A DNA stretch of 64,000 nt from Candidatus Nitricoxidireducens bremensis (GCA_030247725.1 JAOTRT010000005.1:62001-126000), one strand, 5' to 3'; numbered from the stretch's first letter, positions 18,928-28,772 are shown. Numbers and translations: made by a program. Notes: generated by a model not told the origin, from the letters alone.

Positions 18928-20430
18928 GTGGAATTTAGCATAAAAAGCGGCAGCCCGGAGAAGCAGCGCAGCGCCTGCGTCGTTGTTGGCGTGTTCGAAC
19001 CGAGGAAGCTTTCGGTGCCGGCCGAAGTCATCGATAGCGCAGCCCGCGGCCATCTTTCCGATCTACTGCGCCGCGGCGATATGGAAGGCAAGGCCGGCTC
19101 CACGCTGTTGCTGCATAACGTGCCGGGCACCGAAGCCGACCGCATCCTGCTCGTAGGTCTCGGCAAGGAAAAGGAATTCCGCGAGAAGGAATATCGGGCC
19201 GCGGTCGCAACCGCCGTACGCACTCTCAACGAAACCGGTGGTTTCGACGGCACCATCTACCTGACCGAACTTTCCGTCAAGAAACGCGATGTCGCCTGGC
19301 GCGTCCGGCAGGCCGCCATGGTCGCGCTGGAAACCCTCTACCGCTTCGACCAGATGAAGTCCAAGAAGGACGAAGTCCGCCGCCCGCTGCGCAAACTGAC
19401 CTTCTGCGTCGAACGCCGCAACGAGCTTGAAATCGCCGAAAAATCCCTGCTCCAGGGCCAGGCCATCGCCAACGGCATGGCGCTCATGAAGAATCTGGCC
19501 AATCTGCCCGGCAACATCTGTACGCCCGGCTATCTGGCCGAACAGGCGGCTTCCCTCGCCAAGGAGCATGGACTCGGCATCGAAGTCCTCGAACGTGCCG
19601 ACATGGAGACGCTCGGCATGAACACGCTGTTGTCGGTCGCCAAGGGTTCCCACCAGCCGCCCAAGTTCATCATCCTCAAGTACGCCGGCGCCAAGCCCGA
19701 GGTCAAGCCCATCGTCCTCGTCGGCAAGGGCATCACCTTCGACACCGGCGGCATCTCGCTGAAGCCGGCGCCGGAAATGGACGAGATGAAGTACGACATG
19801 TCCGGCGCCGCCAGCGTGATCGGCACCATGAAAGCCCTGGCCGAAATGAAGCTCGCCATCAACGTGATCGCCGTTGTTCCCACCACGGAGAACATGCCGG
19901 GTGGGGCCGCCACGCGCCCCGGCGACATCGTCACCTCCATGTCCGGCCAGACCATCGAAATCCTCAACACCGATGCGGAGGGCCGCCTGATCCTTTGCGA
20001 CGCCCTCACCTACGTCGAGCGCTTCGAACCCGAATGCGTCGTGGACGTGGCCACCCTGACCGGCGCCTGTGTCATCTCCCTCGGCAACGTCGTCACCGGC
20101 CTCCTGGCGAACAACGACAGTCTGGCGCGGGAACTCCTCGACGCGGGCCAGGATGCCTACGACCGTGCCTGGCAGATGCCTTTGTTCGACGACTATCAGG
20201 AGCAACTACAGAGCAACTTCGCCGACATGGCCAACATCGGCGGCCGCGCCGCGGGCACCATCACCGCAGCATGCTTCCTGTCGCGCTTCGCCAAGAAGTA
20301 CGACTGGGCCCACCTGGACATCGCCGGCACCGCCTACAAGTCCGGCAAGGACAAAGGCTCCACCGGCCGGCCGGTGCCGCTGCTGACCCACTTCCTCATG
20401 GCCCGCGCCGCCGAGAACGGGAAGGCGTGA
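18928..20430 (+). CDS. pepA: Leucyl aminopeptidase PepA
   Basis: A cytosolic M17 aminopeptidase of 500 residues with two-metal catalysis. The signature NTDAEGRL is present at about residue 347, and the metal ligands lie in VGKGITFDTGGISLKP and EMKYDMSGAASV. PepA-type proteins can also bind DNA in E. coli (Xer recombination and carAB control), which is not evident here. GTG start with AAGGAG seven bases upstream. It overlaps holC by four bases, the classic pepA-holC arrangement. Confidence 0.96.
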   Translation: MEFSIKSGSPEKQRSACVVVGVFEPRKLSVPAEVIDSAARGHLSDLLRRGDMEGKAGSTLLLHNVPGTEADRILLVGLGKEKEFREKEYRAAVATAVRTLNETGGFDGTIYLTELSVKKRDVAWRVRQAAMVALETLYRFDQMKSKKDEVRRPLRKLTFCVERRNELEIAEKSLLQGQAIANGMALMKNLANLPGNICTPGYLAEQAASLAKEHGLGIEVLERADMETLGMNTLLSVAKGSHQPPKFIILKYAGAKPEVKPIVLVGKGITFDTGGISLKPAPEMDEMKYDMSGAASVIGTMKALAEMKLAINVIAVVPTTENMPGGAATRPGDIVTSMSGQTIEILNTDAEGRLILCDALTYVERFEPECVVDVATLTGACVISLGNVVTGLLANNDSLARELLDAGQDAYDRAWQMPLFDDYQEQLQSNFADMANIGGRAAGTITAACFLSRFAKKYDWAHLDIAGTAYKSGKDKGSTGRPVPLLTHFLMARAAENGKA

Positions 20431-20852
20431 CCCGCATCAGCTTCCTATCGAATGCCCAGGACCGCCTCCAGTCGGCGGCGGCCTGGGTCGCCCAGGCGTA
20501 CCGGGAACAGCGCCAGGTGCTGATATTCGCCCCGGCGCCGGATGTGGCCGAGCGGATCGACAGGATGCTCTGGACCCAGCCGGCTACAGGCTTCATTCCC
20601 CACTGCGCCGCCGCCGCGTCGTTGTCCGCCGAAACACCCGTCCTCATTGCCGGGACCCTGGACGACTTGCCGCAGGACAAATGCCTGCTCAATCTGTCGA
20701 ACGAGGTCCCGCCGGGCTTTTCCCGCTTCGAGGAAATCGTGGAGATCGTCAGCGTTCATGACGAGGACCGCCTGCCGGCCCGGGACCGCTTCCGTTTCTA
20801 CCGCGAGCGCGGATATGCACTCGATAACCGCGACATTTCGGAGGTAATCTGA
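20427..20852 (+). CDS. holC: DNA polymerase III subunit chi
   Basis: Chi links the clamp loader to single-strand binding protein at the replication fork. The 141-residue product from GTG at 20427 contains RLQSAAAWVAQAYREQRQVLIFAPAPDVAERIDRMLWT and ends with the family-typical RFRFYRERGYALDNRD. The start overlaps the pepA stop (GTGA). pepA-holC-(small gene)-valS is a well-known gene order, which supports the call. Confidence 0.93.
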   Translation: MTRISFLSNAQDRLQSAAAWVAQAYREQRQVLIFAPAPDVAERIDRMLWTQPATGFIPHCAAAASLSAETPVLIAGTLDDLPQDKCLLNLSNEVPPGFSRFEEIVEIVSVHDEDRLPARDRFRFYRERGYALDNRDISEVI

Positions 20853-20853
20853 C

Positions 20854-21258
20854 TTGGCCGACGGCGACGAACTGTTGCAGAAGGCTGACGCGCTCATGCG
20901 TCGCCGAACCTTCATCGCCGGAGCCCAAGAAGCCCCCGAGGAGCCTGCAGCGGCGCCGACCGCAGCGGACGATGTACCGGTGCTCACCGAGGTCGTCGAA
21001 CCGGATGCCGATCTGCAGCCCGAAGCGGCCGATGCACCGCCGGAGAAGATTGCCAGCCTGCGCAACTCCCTCGCCTTCGAGCTCGAAACCTGGTTGGACG
21101 AAGAGCTACCCCAGCATGTCATGCGTGTCCTCGACGGACTGACCGACCAGTTGATCATCCAACTCTCCCTCAAGGCGCGGGCCGACCTCCTGCCCCGGCT
21201 TCAGGCCATCCTCGAAGCAGCCGAGAACCGCGCCAGACCGCCTGTCGAGGGCGATTGA
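20854..21258 (+). CDS. Conserved hypothetical protein between holC and valS
   Basis: A 134-residue soluble acidic protein with a TTG start one base after the holC stop, preceded by GGAGG. The first 65 residues are low-complexity (alanine, glutamate, proline); the second half (IASLRNSLAFELETWLDEELPQHVMRVLDGLTDQLIIQLSLKARADLLPRLQ) is predicted helical. I do not recognise a functional family. Its fixed place between holC and valS suggests a conserved betaproteobacterial gene. Confidence 0.75.
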   Translation: MADGDELLQKADALMRRRTFIAGAQEAPEEPAAAPTAADDVPVLTEVVEPDADLQPEAADAPPEKIASLRNSLAFELETWLDEELPQHVMRVLDGLTDQLIIQLSLKARADLLPRLQAILEAAENRARPPVEGD

Positions 21259-21326
21259 AGCCGGCCGGGCAGGTATAATCCGCGGCTTGGTGCCGGCTGC
21301 CGGCACACCATCTCTCAGGCATCTCC

Positions 21327-24152
21327 ATGGAACTCGCAAAAAGCTTCGAGCCCGCCGACATCGAGCGGCGCTGGTATCCCGAATGGGAGTCGCGCGGCTA
21401 CTTCAAGGCCGGTCTCGACACCGCCAAGACCGACAATTTCTGCATCCTGCTGCCGCCGCCCAACGTCACCGGCACCCTGCACATGGGTCACGGCTTCAAC
21501 CAGACCCTGATGGACGCCCTCACGCGCTATCACCGCATGCGCGGCGCCAATACGCTCTGGCAACCCGGCACCGACCACGCCGGCATCGCCACCCAGATCG
21601 TCGTCGAGCGCCAACTGGATGCCCAGGGCGTGTCCCGCCACGATCTCGGCCGCGAGAAGTTCCTCGAAAAGGTCTGGGAATGGAAGGAATACTCGGGCGG
21701 CACCATCACCCAGCAGATGCGCCGACTCGGCACCTCGCCCGACTGGACGCGGGAACGCTTCACCATGGACGCGGGCCTGTCGAAGATCGTCACCGAGACC
21801 TTCGTGCGCCTCTACAAGGAAGGCCTGATCTACCGCGGCAAGCGCCTGGTCAACTGGGACCCGAAGCTGCTCACCGCCGTGTCCGATCTGGAAGTCGTCA
21901 ACCAGGAAGAAGACGGCTCCATGTGGGAGATCCGCTACCCCTTCTGCTGCGGCAACGGCCATCTGGTGGTGGCCACCACGCGGCCCGAGACCCTGCTCGG
22001 CGACGTGGCCGTCGCCGTCAATCCGGAAGACGAGCGCTACAGGCACCTCATCGGCAAGGAAGTGCGCCTGCCCCTGACGGACCGCAGCATCCCGATAATC
22101 GCCGACAGCTACGTCGACAAGGAATTCGGCACCGGCTGCGTCAAGATCACCCCGGCCCACGACTTCAACGACTGGCAGGTGGGCCACCGCCACGGCCTTG
22201 CACCCATCAGCATCCTGACGCTGGACGCCCGCATCAACGAACACGGCCCCGAAAAGTACCGCGGCATGGATCGCTACGACGCCCGCAAGGCCATCGTCGC
22301 CGACCTGGAGGCCCAGGGCCTGCTGGAGAGCGTCAAGCCCCACAAGCTGATGGTGCCGCGCGGCGACCGCACCAACGCCGTCATCGAGCCCATGCTCACT
22401 GACCAGTGGTTCGTCGCCATGTCCAAGCCCGGCGCCAACGGCAAGTCCATCGCCGGCCAGGCCCTGGAATGTGTCGCTTCGGGCGAGATCCGTTTCGTGC
22501 CCGAGAACTGGGTCAACACCTATAACCAGTGGCTCAACAACATCCAGGACTGGTGCATCTCGCGCCAGCTCTGGTGGGGCCACCAGATTCCCGCCTGGTA
22601 TTCGGACGACGGCCGCTACTACGTCGCCCACGACGAGGCCGAGGCCTACGCCCAGGCGAAGCAGGACGGCTACACCGGCGGCCTGACGCGGGACCCGGAC
22701 GTCCTCGACACCTGGTATTCCTCGGCCCTGTGGCCCTTCTCGACCCTGGACTGGACGCCCGATTGGCCCGCCAAGTCGAACGCCGCCCTCGACCTCTACC
22801 TGCCCTCGACGGTACTGGTCACCGGCTTCGACATCATCTTCTTCTGGGTGGCGCGCATGGTCATGATGACCAAGCACATCACCGGCAGGATTCCCTTCCG
22901 CGACGTCTATGTGCACGGCCTCATCCGCGACGCGGAAGGCCAGAAGATGAGCAAGTCCAAGGGCAACGTGCTCGACCCCATCGACCTCATCGACGGCATC
23001 GGCCTCGACGAACTGGTGAGGAAGCGCACCACCGGCCTCATGAACCCCAAGCAGGCCGAGCAGATCGAAAAGCGCACCCGCAAGGAGTATCCGAACGGGA
23101 TTCCCGGCTTCGGCACCGATGCCTTGCGCTTCACCTTCGCGTCGCTCGCCAGCCCCGGCCGCGACATCAAGTTCGACATGCAGCGCTGCGAGGGCTATCG
23201 CAATTTCTGCAACAAGCTGTGGAACGCCACGCGTTTCGTTCTGATGAACTGCGAAGGCAAGGACTGCGGTCTCAACAACCACGAGCCGAACGCCTGCAAC
23301 GGCGGCTATCTGGACTTCTCCCCCGCCGACCGCTGGATCGTCAGCCAGCTTCAGCGCGTCGAGGACGAGGTCGCGAAACACTACGCCGACTACCGCTTCG
23401 ATCTGCTGGCCAAAGCCATCTATGAGTTCATCTGGGACGAATACTGCGACTGGTACCTCGAACTGGCGAAGGTGCAGATGCAGAAGGGGACCGAAGCCCA
23501 GCAGCGTGCGACGCGACGCACCCTAGTGCGCGTGCTGGAAACGACGCTGCGCCTGGCGCATCCGCTGATTCCCTTCATCACGGAAGAACTCTGGCAGAAG
23601 GTGGCCCCGGTCGCCGGTCGCGCCAAGGGCGACGGTTCCGAATCCATCATGCAGCAAGCCTATCCGGCGGCGGACCTCTCCCGTTGCGATGCCAAAGCCG
23701 AAGCCTGGGTCGCGACGCTAAAGTCCATGGTCACCGCGTGCCGCAGCCTGCGTGGCGAAATGAGCCTCTCGCCAGCCCAGAAGGTGCCGCTGGTAGCCGC
23801 AGGCGATAAAGCAGCGGTCGAGGCTTATGGCCCCTATCTAGCCGCCCTGGCGAAGCTGTCCGAGGTTACCGCATCCGGCGACTCGCTGCCGGACTCCGAC
23901 GCTCCGGTTCAGATCATCGGCGACTTCCGCCTCATGCTCAAGATCGAGATCGACGTCGCCGCAGAGAAGGAACGCGTCGCGAAGGAGATCGCCCGCATCG
24001 AGGGCGAAATTGTCAAGGCGGAGAAGAAGCTGGCAACCCCGAGCTTCGTCGAGCGAGCGCCTGCGGCGGTGGTTGCCCAGGAGCGGGAACGGCTGACCGG
24101 TTTCGTCGAACTGCTGGCGAAACTGCGGACCCAGCTCACGCGCCTGGGCTGA
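21327..24152 (+). CDS. valS: Valyl-tRNA synthetase
   Basis: Class I aminoacyl-tRNA synthetase that charges tRNA-Val and edits mischarged threonine. The 941-residue product has the HIGH-type motif [19 protein letters not shown] at about residues 42-60, the CP1 editing domain with [15 protein letters not shown], the KMSKS motif at about residue 540, an anticodon-binding helical domain and a C-terminal coiled coil (about 875-940). Length and layout are typical. Confidence 0.98.
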   Translation: MELAKSFEPADIERRWYPEWESRGYFKAGLDTAKTDNFCILLPPPNVTGTLHMGHGFNQTLMDALTRYHRMRGANTLWQPGTDHAGIATQIVVERQLDAQGVSRHDLGREKFLEKVWEWKEYSGGTITQQMRRLGTSPDWTRERFTMDAGLSKIVTETFVRLYKEGLIYRGKRLVNWDPKLLTAVSDLEVVNQEEDGSMWEIRYPFCCGNGHLVVATTRPETLLGDVAVAVNPEDERYRHLIGKEVRLPLTDRSIPIIADSYVDKEFGTGCVKITPAHDFNDWQVGHRHGLAPISILTLDARINEHGPEKYRGMDRYDARKAIVADLEAQGLLESVKPHKLMVPRGDRTNAVIEPMLTDQWFVAMSKPGANGKSIAGQALECVASGEIRFVPENWVNTYNQWLNNIQDWCISRQLWWGHQIPAWYSDDGRYYVAHDEAEAYAQAKQDGYTGGLTRDPDVLDTWYSSALWPFSTLDWTPDWPAKSNAALDLYLPSTVLVTGFDIIFFWVARMVMMTKHITGRIPFRDVYVHGLIRDAEGQKMSKSKGNVLDPIDLIDGIGLDELVRKRTTGLMNPKQAEQIEKRTRKEYPNGIPGFGTDALRFTFASLASPGRDIKFDMQRCEGYRNFCNKLWNATRFVLMNCEGKDCGLNNHEPNACNGGYLDFSPADRWIVSQLQRVEDEVAKHYADYRFDLLAKAIYEFIWDEYCDWYLELAKVQMQKGTEAQQRATRRTLVRVLETTLRLAHPLIPFITEELWQKVAPVAGRAKGDGSESIMQQAYPAADLSRCDAKAEAWVATLKSMVTACRSLRGEMSLSPAQKVPLVAAGDKAAVEAYGPYLAALAKLSEVTASGDSLPDSDAPVQIIGDFRLMLKIEIDVAAEKERVAKEIARIEGEIVKAEKKLATPSFVERAPAAVVAQERERLTGFVELLAKLRTQLTRLG

Positions 24153-24175
24153 TCCCGGTTGCAGTGGGCGGCGCC

Positions 24176-25048
24176 CTACTCGGCGACGCCCGCCACCGCC
24201 TGCATCATCTTCAGGGTCGTGTCCGGGTGGTTGCTGATGCCCATGAACTGCCCCATGCCAAGCTCCGGCCAGGCCAGCGCCGTGCGGAAGCGACCGTATA
24301 GCGCCATGACCTTGTTGTTGACGATGAAAATCTCCCACGGCAGCGCGGCGATGTGGTCGGGGCCGATCTTGGCGACCCACCAGCTCTCACCATAGTTGGG
24401 ATCATTCGTCGCCACGCCGAACACCGCCAGCTTCTTGTCCGGCATCGCGATCTCATAGACCTTGGATGTCTGGGCAACCCCCTTGGCGAGGTTCTCGCGC
24501 ACGGCCTTGAGCGCTTCGTCAAAGCTGCCGTACTCCTTGAGTTCGCTGCGCTCATCGAAGTACTCCATACCGAACATGTAGTGGTACTTCGGCAGGTCTT
24601 CGGCCTTCACATCGCCGCCGAAAGGCTTGCCCGCACCGAGCGCGGCCTCCAGCTTGGCCTTCGCCGCTTTCGCCGCATTCTCGATCTTCGGATAGTCCTT
24701 CCTTGCATACCCACGCCCCCAGTATTCCGGGTTCACGTAGGACACCGCACCGTCCGCAGCAACGCCGACCCGGATGGGGGTCGCCACCACCGCTGAACCA
24801 CCGACTGCCTTGATCGCCTCGGTCAGCCCGGCATCCGTAACGACGATGCTGCCATGGCCCGGGAGGCCCTTCGGCGTGTGGCGGCCGATGACGACGAAGC
24901 CGCCTGCCGTCAGCTTCTGCTCGACGGCGCCTATGGCCACCTTGAGGTCACCTCCGGCAACCTTGGTGTCCGATGCGATATAGGGCTGCACTGCCTGGGC
25001 GTACCACGATGTGAATGCGCAAACTGCGCCGATAATCCATTTGTTCAT
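24176..25048 (-). CDS. Exported protein of unknown function
   Basis: A 290-residue protein with an N-terminal signal peptide (residues 1-19, MNKWIIGAVCAFTSWYAQA). The rest is soluble alpha/beta, with GGFVVIGRHTPKGLPGHGSIVVTD near 48-70 and a C-terminal helix-rich part with LGMGQFMGISNHPD. It has no cysteines after the signal peptide and no metal-binding motif I recognise. It lies downstream of a FadL-type porin gene, separated by a strong terminator, and near dsrE2-tusA. A periplasmic binding or chaperone role is possible but unproven. Confidence 0.7.
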   Translation of the reverse strand: MNKWIIGAVCAFTSWYAQAVQPYIASDTKVAGGDLKVAIGAVEQKLTAGGFVVIGRHTPKGLPGHGSIVVTDAGLTEAIKAVGGSAVVATPIRVGVAADGAVSYVNPEYWGRGYARKDYPKIENAAKAAKAKLEAALGAGKPFGGDVKAEDLPKYHYMFGMEYFDERSELKEYGSFDEALKAVRENLAKGVAQTSKVYEIAMPDKKLAVFGVATNDPNYGESWWVAKIGPDHIAALPWEIFIVNNKVMALYGRFRTALAWPELGMGQFMGISNHPDTTLKMMQAVAGVAE

Positions 25049-25082
25049 GAGGTCTCCTCGGGGGCGTTTCTATTTTTGGACG

Positions 25083-25116
25083 AAAAAAAACCGGAAGGAC
25101 AGATCCTTCCGGTTTT
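25083..25116 (-). terminator. Rho-independent terminator of the FadL-type gene
   Basis: A 9-bp stem (CCGGAAGGA and its complement) with a four-base loop is flanked by eight A on the plus strand (a U-run for the minus transcript) and four T on the other side. It lies 17 bases after the porin stop codon, and could work in both directions. Confidence 0.85.
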
Positions 25117-25132
25117 ATGGTTCGGCCAGGGA

Positions 25133-26389
25133 TTAGAGCTTCCAGCCGTAGGCGATACCGAGGGAACTCTGTTTCATCTTCAGGTTAACTGGCCAGCCAG
25201 GTTGGCCGTTACCTGCACCGCTTGCGCCATCACCGCCAGTCCCGTTAATGCCTTTGTTAAAGGCCTGGACATACGACAAGGTCAACTCGGACTTATTCTG
25301 GAACGTCCAAGTCCCCCCTAACGTCAGGTGCTGCTCAACGGTCGCCGGCGCCAGAATATTGAAATACGTATTCTTGTTCGTCAGCGGCATCTTGCCAAAG
25401 TTGTAACCAGCTCTCAGGGTCAGGCTCTCGCTGTATTGATGAGCAATGCCTAGCTTGAGGATATTTTGGTTCGTCCAGCCAAATCCAGCGCCATTTGCGG
25501 TACCCAAGGTTCCAGCCGCCGGGTTCAAGTCGGATTGGTTGGCAAGCGAGCGAATCTTGCCGTAGCTGATATGAACAAGATCAGCGGCAATCGTAGTCGA
25601 AGGCGTAGCCTTGAAAGCCACGCCCAAACCATAAGTCTCGGGGATATTGAACTTGCCCTGCTCAGCGAACAGACCTTTGTATCTATCAAATTTCGACATG
25701 CGGGTTTCAGTCTGATACGTGGCCCCCAACGTCAAAGCCTGGGTGAGTTCGCCCGTCCAGCCAAACTTCAGACCCCAGCCGTAGGAGGTATCAACACCCA
25801 CATCTGTCAGATGACTCGAATCGGAGGAGGAGTTCGCAAACCCTTGCAGGCCGCGAGCCTCAAAGGTCTGACGAACCAGATTCAAGGTCACACCAATCGA
25901 ATGGTTGGCATTAAGCTTCTTAGCCCAAGTAGGCGCAATAAAGAGTTGCTCAAGATTGCTATAGGTGTTCGTTCTGCCCTGGGCAAGAATCGGTGTGTTG
26001 TACGCGGTATTCATGCCACCGTTGCCATAGACGACTACACCAAGAGTGGAGTCGTTCCCAAGGCTACGGTTGTAGCCAAACTCGGGCACGTAAAACTGGC
26101 GCTTACCACTCCTGTAATCGCCAACCGGAACTCCGAAAGTCGCCGCAGACCAAGACGCAGTGCGGTCCGGCATAAACACATCAAGGCCGAAATCGACCCG
26201 GTCGCCGACCATTGCCATACCGGCCGGGTTGGTGGCAGCTGCGAGGGCATCCTGGGGCAGCGCAATGCCGACGCCGCCCATGCTCTTGGCCTTGATGCCG
26301 TAGCCATGGGAAAAATAGCCGTTCGTAGCGAAGGCCGATGCAGAGAAACCGGCGGCGGCAAGCAGCGCGGCGATCTTGGTGAATTTCAT
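25133..26389 (-). CDS. FadL/OmpP1/TodX family outer membrane transport protein
   Basis: A 418-residue outer-membrane beta-barrel of the FadL family, which moves hydrophobic molecules such as fatty acids or aromatics across the outer membrane. The signal peptide is residues 1-21 (ending SAFA). The mature start NGYFSHGYGIKAKSMGGVGIALPQDALAAATNPAGMA is the FadL hatch signature, with its NPAG motif. The C-terminus ends in an aromatic barrel strand (GIAYGWKL). Base composition is visibly less GC-rich than the neighbours, and codon choice is looser. The substrate is unknown; closeness to sulfur-transfer genes is noted but does not prove sulfur uptake. Confidence 0.88.
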   Translation of the reverse strand: MKFTKIAALLAAAGFSASAFATNGYFSHGYGIKAKSMGGVGIALPQDALAAATNPAGMAMVGDRVDFGLDVFMPDRTASWSAATFGVPVGDYRSGKRQFYVPEFGYNRSLGNDSTLGVVVYGNGGMNTAYNTPILAQGRTNTYSNLEQLFIAPTWAKKLNANHSIGVTLNLVRQTFEARGLQGFANSSSDSSHLTDVGVDTSYGWGLKFGWTGELTQALTLGATYQTETRMSKFDRYKGLFAEQGKFNIPETYGLGVAFKATPSTTIAADLVHISYGKIRSLANQSDLNPAAGTLGTANGAGFGWTNQNILKLGIAHQYSESLTLRAGYNFGKMPLTNKNTYFNILAPATVEQHLTLGGTWTFQNKSELTLSYVQAFNKGINGTGGDGASGAGNGQPGWPVNLKMKQSSLGIAYGWKL

Positions 26390-26543
26390 GTGTTCTCCTC
26401 CGAATGTGGGATATCAGATCATCAAAATATTGTTATTAACTTCTTGACCAACACTATTCCGTACCGCGTGATACATGACAAGGTATTTATCCGCGTCTGC
26501 GGTACGGATGAAACAAAGGTGTGGCAGCGCCACCACGCCGTCG

Positions 26544-27158
26544 TCAGATGAACAAACAGACGTCCGACTGCTGGGCCACGGGCAAGAAGGTCGCGGCACC
26601 TGCGTAGTCCATGCCATCGACGAAATCGGCGTGGCTGAAGCCGAACAGCTCGACGGTCATCTGGCAGGCGACGAACTTGACGCCGGCTTCCTGGCTCAGT
26701 TCGCGCAGTTCCTGGATGCTCGCCACGCCGTTGTTGGCAATGGTCTGCTGCATGAGGCTGGTGGCCACCGTCTCGAAGCCGGGAATGCCGGCCTGGACGA
26801 CGTTCGGGATATTCCAGTTGATGCTCTTGAACCAATCCGGCCCGAAGGGCATCTTCATCGGCATGCCGGGATTGCCCAGGGGGCTGACCTTCAGGTCGGA
26901 CACGTCCTTCTTGACCAGGTTGAGGCCGTAGAAGGTGAAAAAGATGGTCACGTCCCAACCGAGAGCCGCCGCCGTGGAGGCGAGGATGAAGGGCGGATAG
27001 GCCCAGTCCAGGGTCCCCTTGGTGGCGATGATGGACATCGACGGGGTCTTGGATTCCTGGATTTCCTTGAGTTTCTCTTCGATCTTGCCCGGCAGGATTT
27101 CATCGAGCCGTTGCCGGATCAGTTCGTCGATCGCGGCGATTTCGGGGGTTGCACCCAT
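26544..27158 (-). CDS. dsrE2: DsrE2-type sulfur carrier protein
   Basis: A 204-residue member of the DsrE/DsrF/DrsH family, DsrE2 branch. The N-terminal helix (about 5-40) precedes a DsrE fold: SIIATKGTLDWAYPPFILASTAAALGWDVTIFFTFYGL, then the DsrE2-specific PGMPMKMPFGPDWF, and the candidate persulfide cysteine in VACQMTVELFGF (about residue 160). In other sulfur oxidisers DsrE2 is encoded with TusA and a rhodanese and takes part in cytoplasmic sulfane sulfur transfer. Here it follows tusA on the same strand, and AAGGAG precedes the start. No rhodanese gene is visible. Confidence 0.88.
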   Translation of the reverse strand: MGATPEIAAIDELIRQRLDEILPGKIEEKLKEIQESKTPSMSIIATKGTLDWAYPPFILASTAAALGWDVTIFFTFYGLNLVKKDVSDLKVSPLGNPGMPMKMPFGPDWFKSINWNIPNVVQAGIPGFETVATSLMQQTIANNGVASIQELRELSQEAGVKFVACQMTVELFGFSHADFVDGMDYAGAATFLPVAQQSDVCLFI

Positions 27159-27294
27159 TGACCGTCTCCTTGGTGGAATGCAGCTTTTTTAGTTCGAGTT
27201 ATGCCCGGATAGTGAACCAGTGCAACGTTCTCGCGGAACGAAAGTCCTTATATCCGAATAACCCGGGATGATGATTCCGTGATTCCGAAACACG

Positions 27295-27324
27295 GCGGGG
27301 AACGCCATTGCTGGCGTTCCCCGC
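27295..27324 (-). terminator. Strong hairpin between tusA and dsrE2
   Basis: A perfect 12-bp GC-rich stem (GCGGGGAACGCC and complement) with a six-base loop lies about 45 bases beyond the tusA stop. Only a short T stretch follows on the minus strand. It probably terminates or attenuates the tusA transcript before dsrE2. Confidence 0.5.
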
Positions 27325-27369
27325 ATGAATCGGTGGCTGCCGGCGACTCGCTGTCGCCTGGAAACGCAA

Positions 27370-27597
27370 TTACTTGCGCTTCATGTAGAACTCGAATTCC
27401 TTGTTGTTCTCGGCGGAGGACAGGAGTTCGTTGCCGGTCTGCTTGGCGAAGGCGGCGAAGTCCTTCACGGAGCCCGGGTCGGTGGCAATGATGCGCAGAA
27501 TCTGGCCGGGCTGCATTTCGGCCAGCGTCTTCTTGGCACGCAGGATGGGCAGCGGGCAGTTCAGGCCGCGCGCGTCGAGTTCCTTGTCGAAGTTCAT
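27370..27597 (-). CDS. tusA: Sulfurtransferase TusA
   Basis: A 75-residue TusA-family sulfur carrier. It starts MNFDKELDARGLNCPLPILRAKK, with the CPxP motif whose cysteine (residue 14) carries the persulfide. A second half with DPGSVKDFAAFAKQTGNELL is typical. The ATG at 27597 is preceded by GAGGAA; an upstream in-frame start would add five residues. In sulfur oxidisers TusA delivers sulfane sulfur to DsrEFH/DsrC or to sHdr-type systems; neither partner set is in this window. Upstream of dsrE2. Confidence 0.93.
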   Translation of the reverse strand: MNFDKELDARGLNCPLPILRAKKTLAEMQPGQILRIIATDPGSVKDFAAFAKQTGNELLSSAENNKEFEFYMKRK

Positions 27598-27699
27598 ATC
27601 ATTTCCTCGCAATTGGTTGGTCTATTGAAACTACTCTCAACTCTCTTTGACGTGCCGGTGAGGGGATCGCCCGTGGTCCGTCCGTCCTTCTCCAGCTTC

Positions 27700-27714
27700 A
27701 GTTCTTCTAGAACT
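27700..27714. promoter_or_regulatory. Inverted repeat upstream of tusA
   Basis: AGTTCT-TCT-AGAACT is a perfect 6+3+6 inverted repeat about 100 bases upstream of the tusA start, in an otherwise featureless intergenic gap between soeC and tusA. It has the size of a dimeric repressor or activator site. No protein is assigned to it. Confidence 0.3.
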
Positions 27715-27782
27715 TTAGTCGGCGATAATATGCTAATGCTGCAGGGTTTCGCAACAGGGATTGCATTCGTTCTTGAGCCGCG

Positions 27783-28760
27783 TCAAGCAATGGACTGATA
27801 GTACAGATTCTGCGGATGGTTGGCTTGGGCGAAGAAGAACCAGCGCTCGGCGATCAGGCCGAGATACTGGACCCCAAACGCCACCAGTAGCGGGAGTCCT
27901 GCGCCATCGGTGAAGCCGGCCGCCAGCAGCAGCAGGGGAACCGGGAAGACACAAACCAGGAATAGCCATTTCACGGCGCGCAGGAAGGTCTTCGACTTGC
28001 CGTGGAAGAATTCCCTTGTGTTGAAGGAGCCGCCCATGGAACCCTGGGTCTTCTGCACGATCTTGGGATGCTTGACGCCGATGGCGGACTGCAGGGACGA
28101 CTTGGGCTTGAGGCGGGCATTCCGGATCAGCGAAGCCACGCGCCCCACCAGTGCCAGGCCGGTCAGGATCATCGCCCAACCGGCGAAGAAACCGGCAAGG
28201 TCCGAACCCGCCACGGCCGCGTAACCGGCAGCCAGCGTAAAGCCCGACGCGCCGCCGAAGAGCGTGTAGTTGATGACGGTGAGGGGCGTATGCCATTCCC
28301 GCAGGAAGCGCAGGCAGGCATAGATCATCCCGGTGCAGACGAAGAGGGCGAAGGCGAGCACCGTCCCGGCCACGCCGAGGATCGCCGTGGGGTCCACCGG
28401 CAGCCCTGTCGGCAGGGTCAGCAGCACGGGGCGCCAGCCGAGCCAGTGGAACAGCCCGTAGAGGGCCACCGTTCCCATGAAAGCCGGCAAAACGATGACT
28501 TCGCGGGACAGCCATGAGGTACGCCACTGGGTCGCCGAGCGCCAGGCGCGCTCCGGGCGGCCGAGATGGAAGAACGAAGCCACCAGGCCGGCGCCGAGGA
28601 AGGCCAGCGACAACAGGCTGCCGAGGGCATAGAAGCCGCTCGACTGCTCATGCAGCAAGCCGAAGCCGGCATAGCTCTGGGCGGTGAACAGGGCAAGGAA
28701 CAGGCCCTGGCCGACGCCGATGAGGGTGGTGAGGAAGATGACGGAAAAGGCGGGATGCAT
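27783..28760 (-). CDS. soeC: Membrane anchor subunit SoeC (DmsC/NrfD-like)
   Basis: A 325-residue polytopic inner-membrane protein of the DmsC family. It begins MHPAFSVIFLTTLIGVGQGLFLALF and has eight predicted helices. SFFHLGRPERAWRSATQWRTSWLSRE is the family's conserved quinone-side loop. It lies 12 bases after soeB, in the order soeA-soeB-soeC. In SoeABC the anchor holds the cytoplasmic catalytic dimer and passes electrons from sulfite to quinone. Confidence 0.9.
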   Translation of the reverse strand: MHPAFSVIFLTTLIGVGQGLFLALFTAQSYAGFGLLHEQSSGFYALGSLLSLAFLGAGLVASFFHLGRPERAWRSATQWRTSWLSREVIVLPAFMGTVALYGLFHWLGWRPVLLTLPTGLPVDPTAILGVAGTVLAFALFVCTGMIYACLRFLREWHTPLTVINYTLFGGASGFTLAAGYAAVAGSDLAGFFAGWAMILTGLALVGRVASLIRNARLKPKSSLQSAIGVKHPKIVQKTQGSMGGSFNTREFFHGKSKTFLRAVKWLFLVCVFPVPLLLLAAGFTDGAGLPLLVAFGVQYLGLIAERWFFFAQANHPQNLYYQSIA

Positions 28761-28772
28761 AGATGTTCTTCC

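Noticed and set aside
21315..23381. 688-residue open frame opposite valS
   Set aside because: Antisense of valS, no domain and no ribosome binding site.
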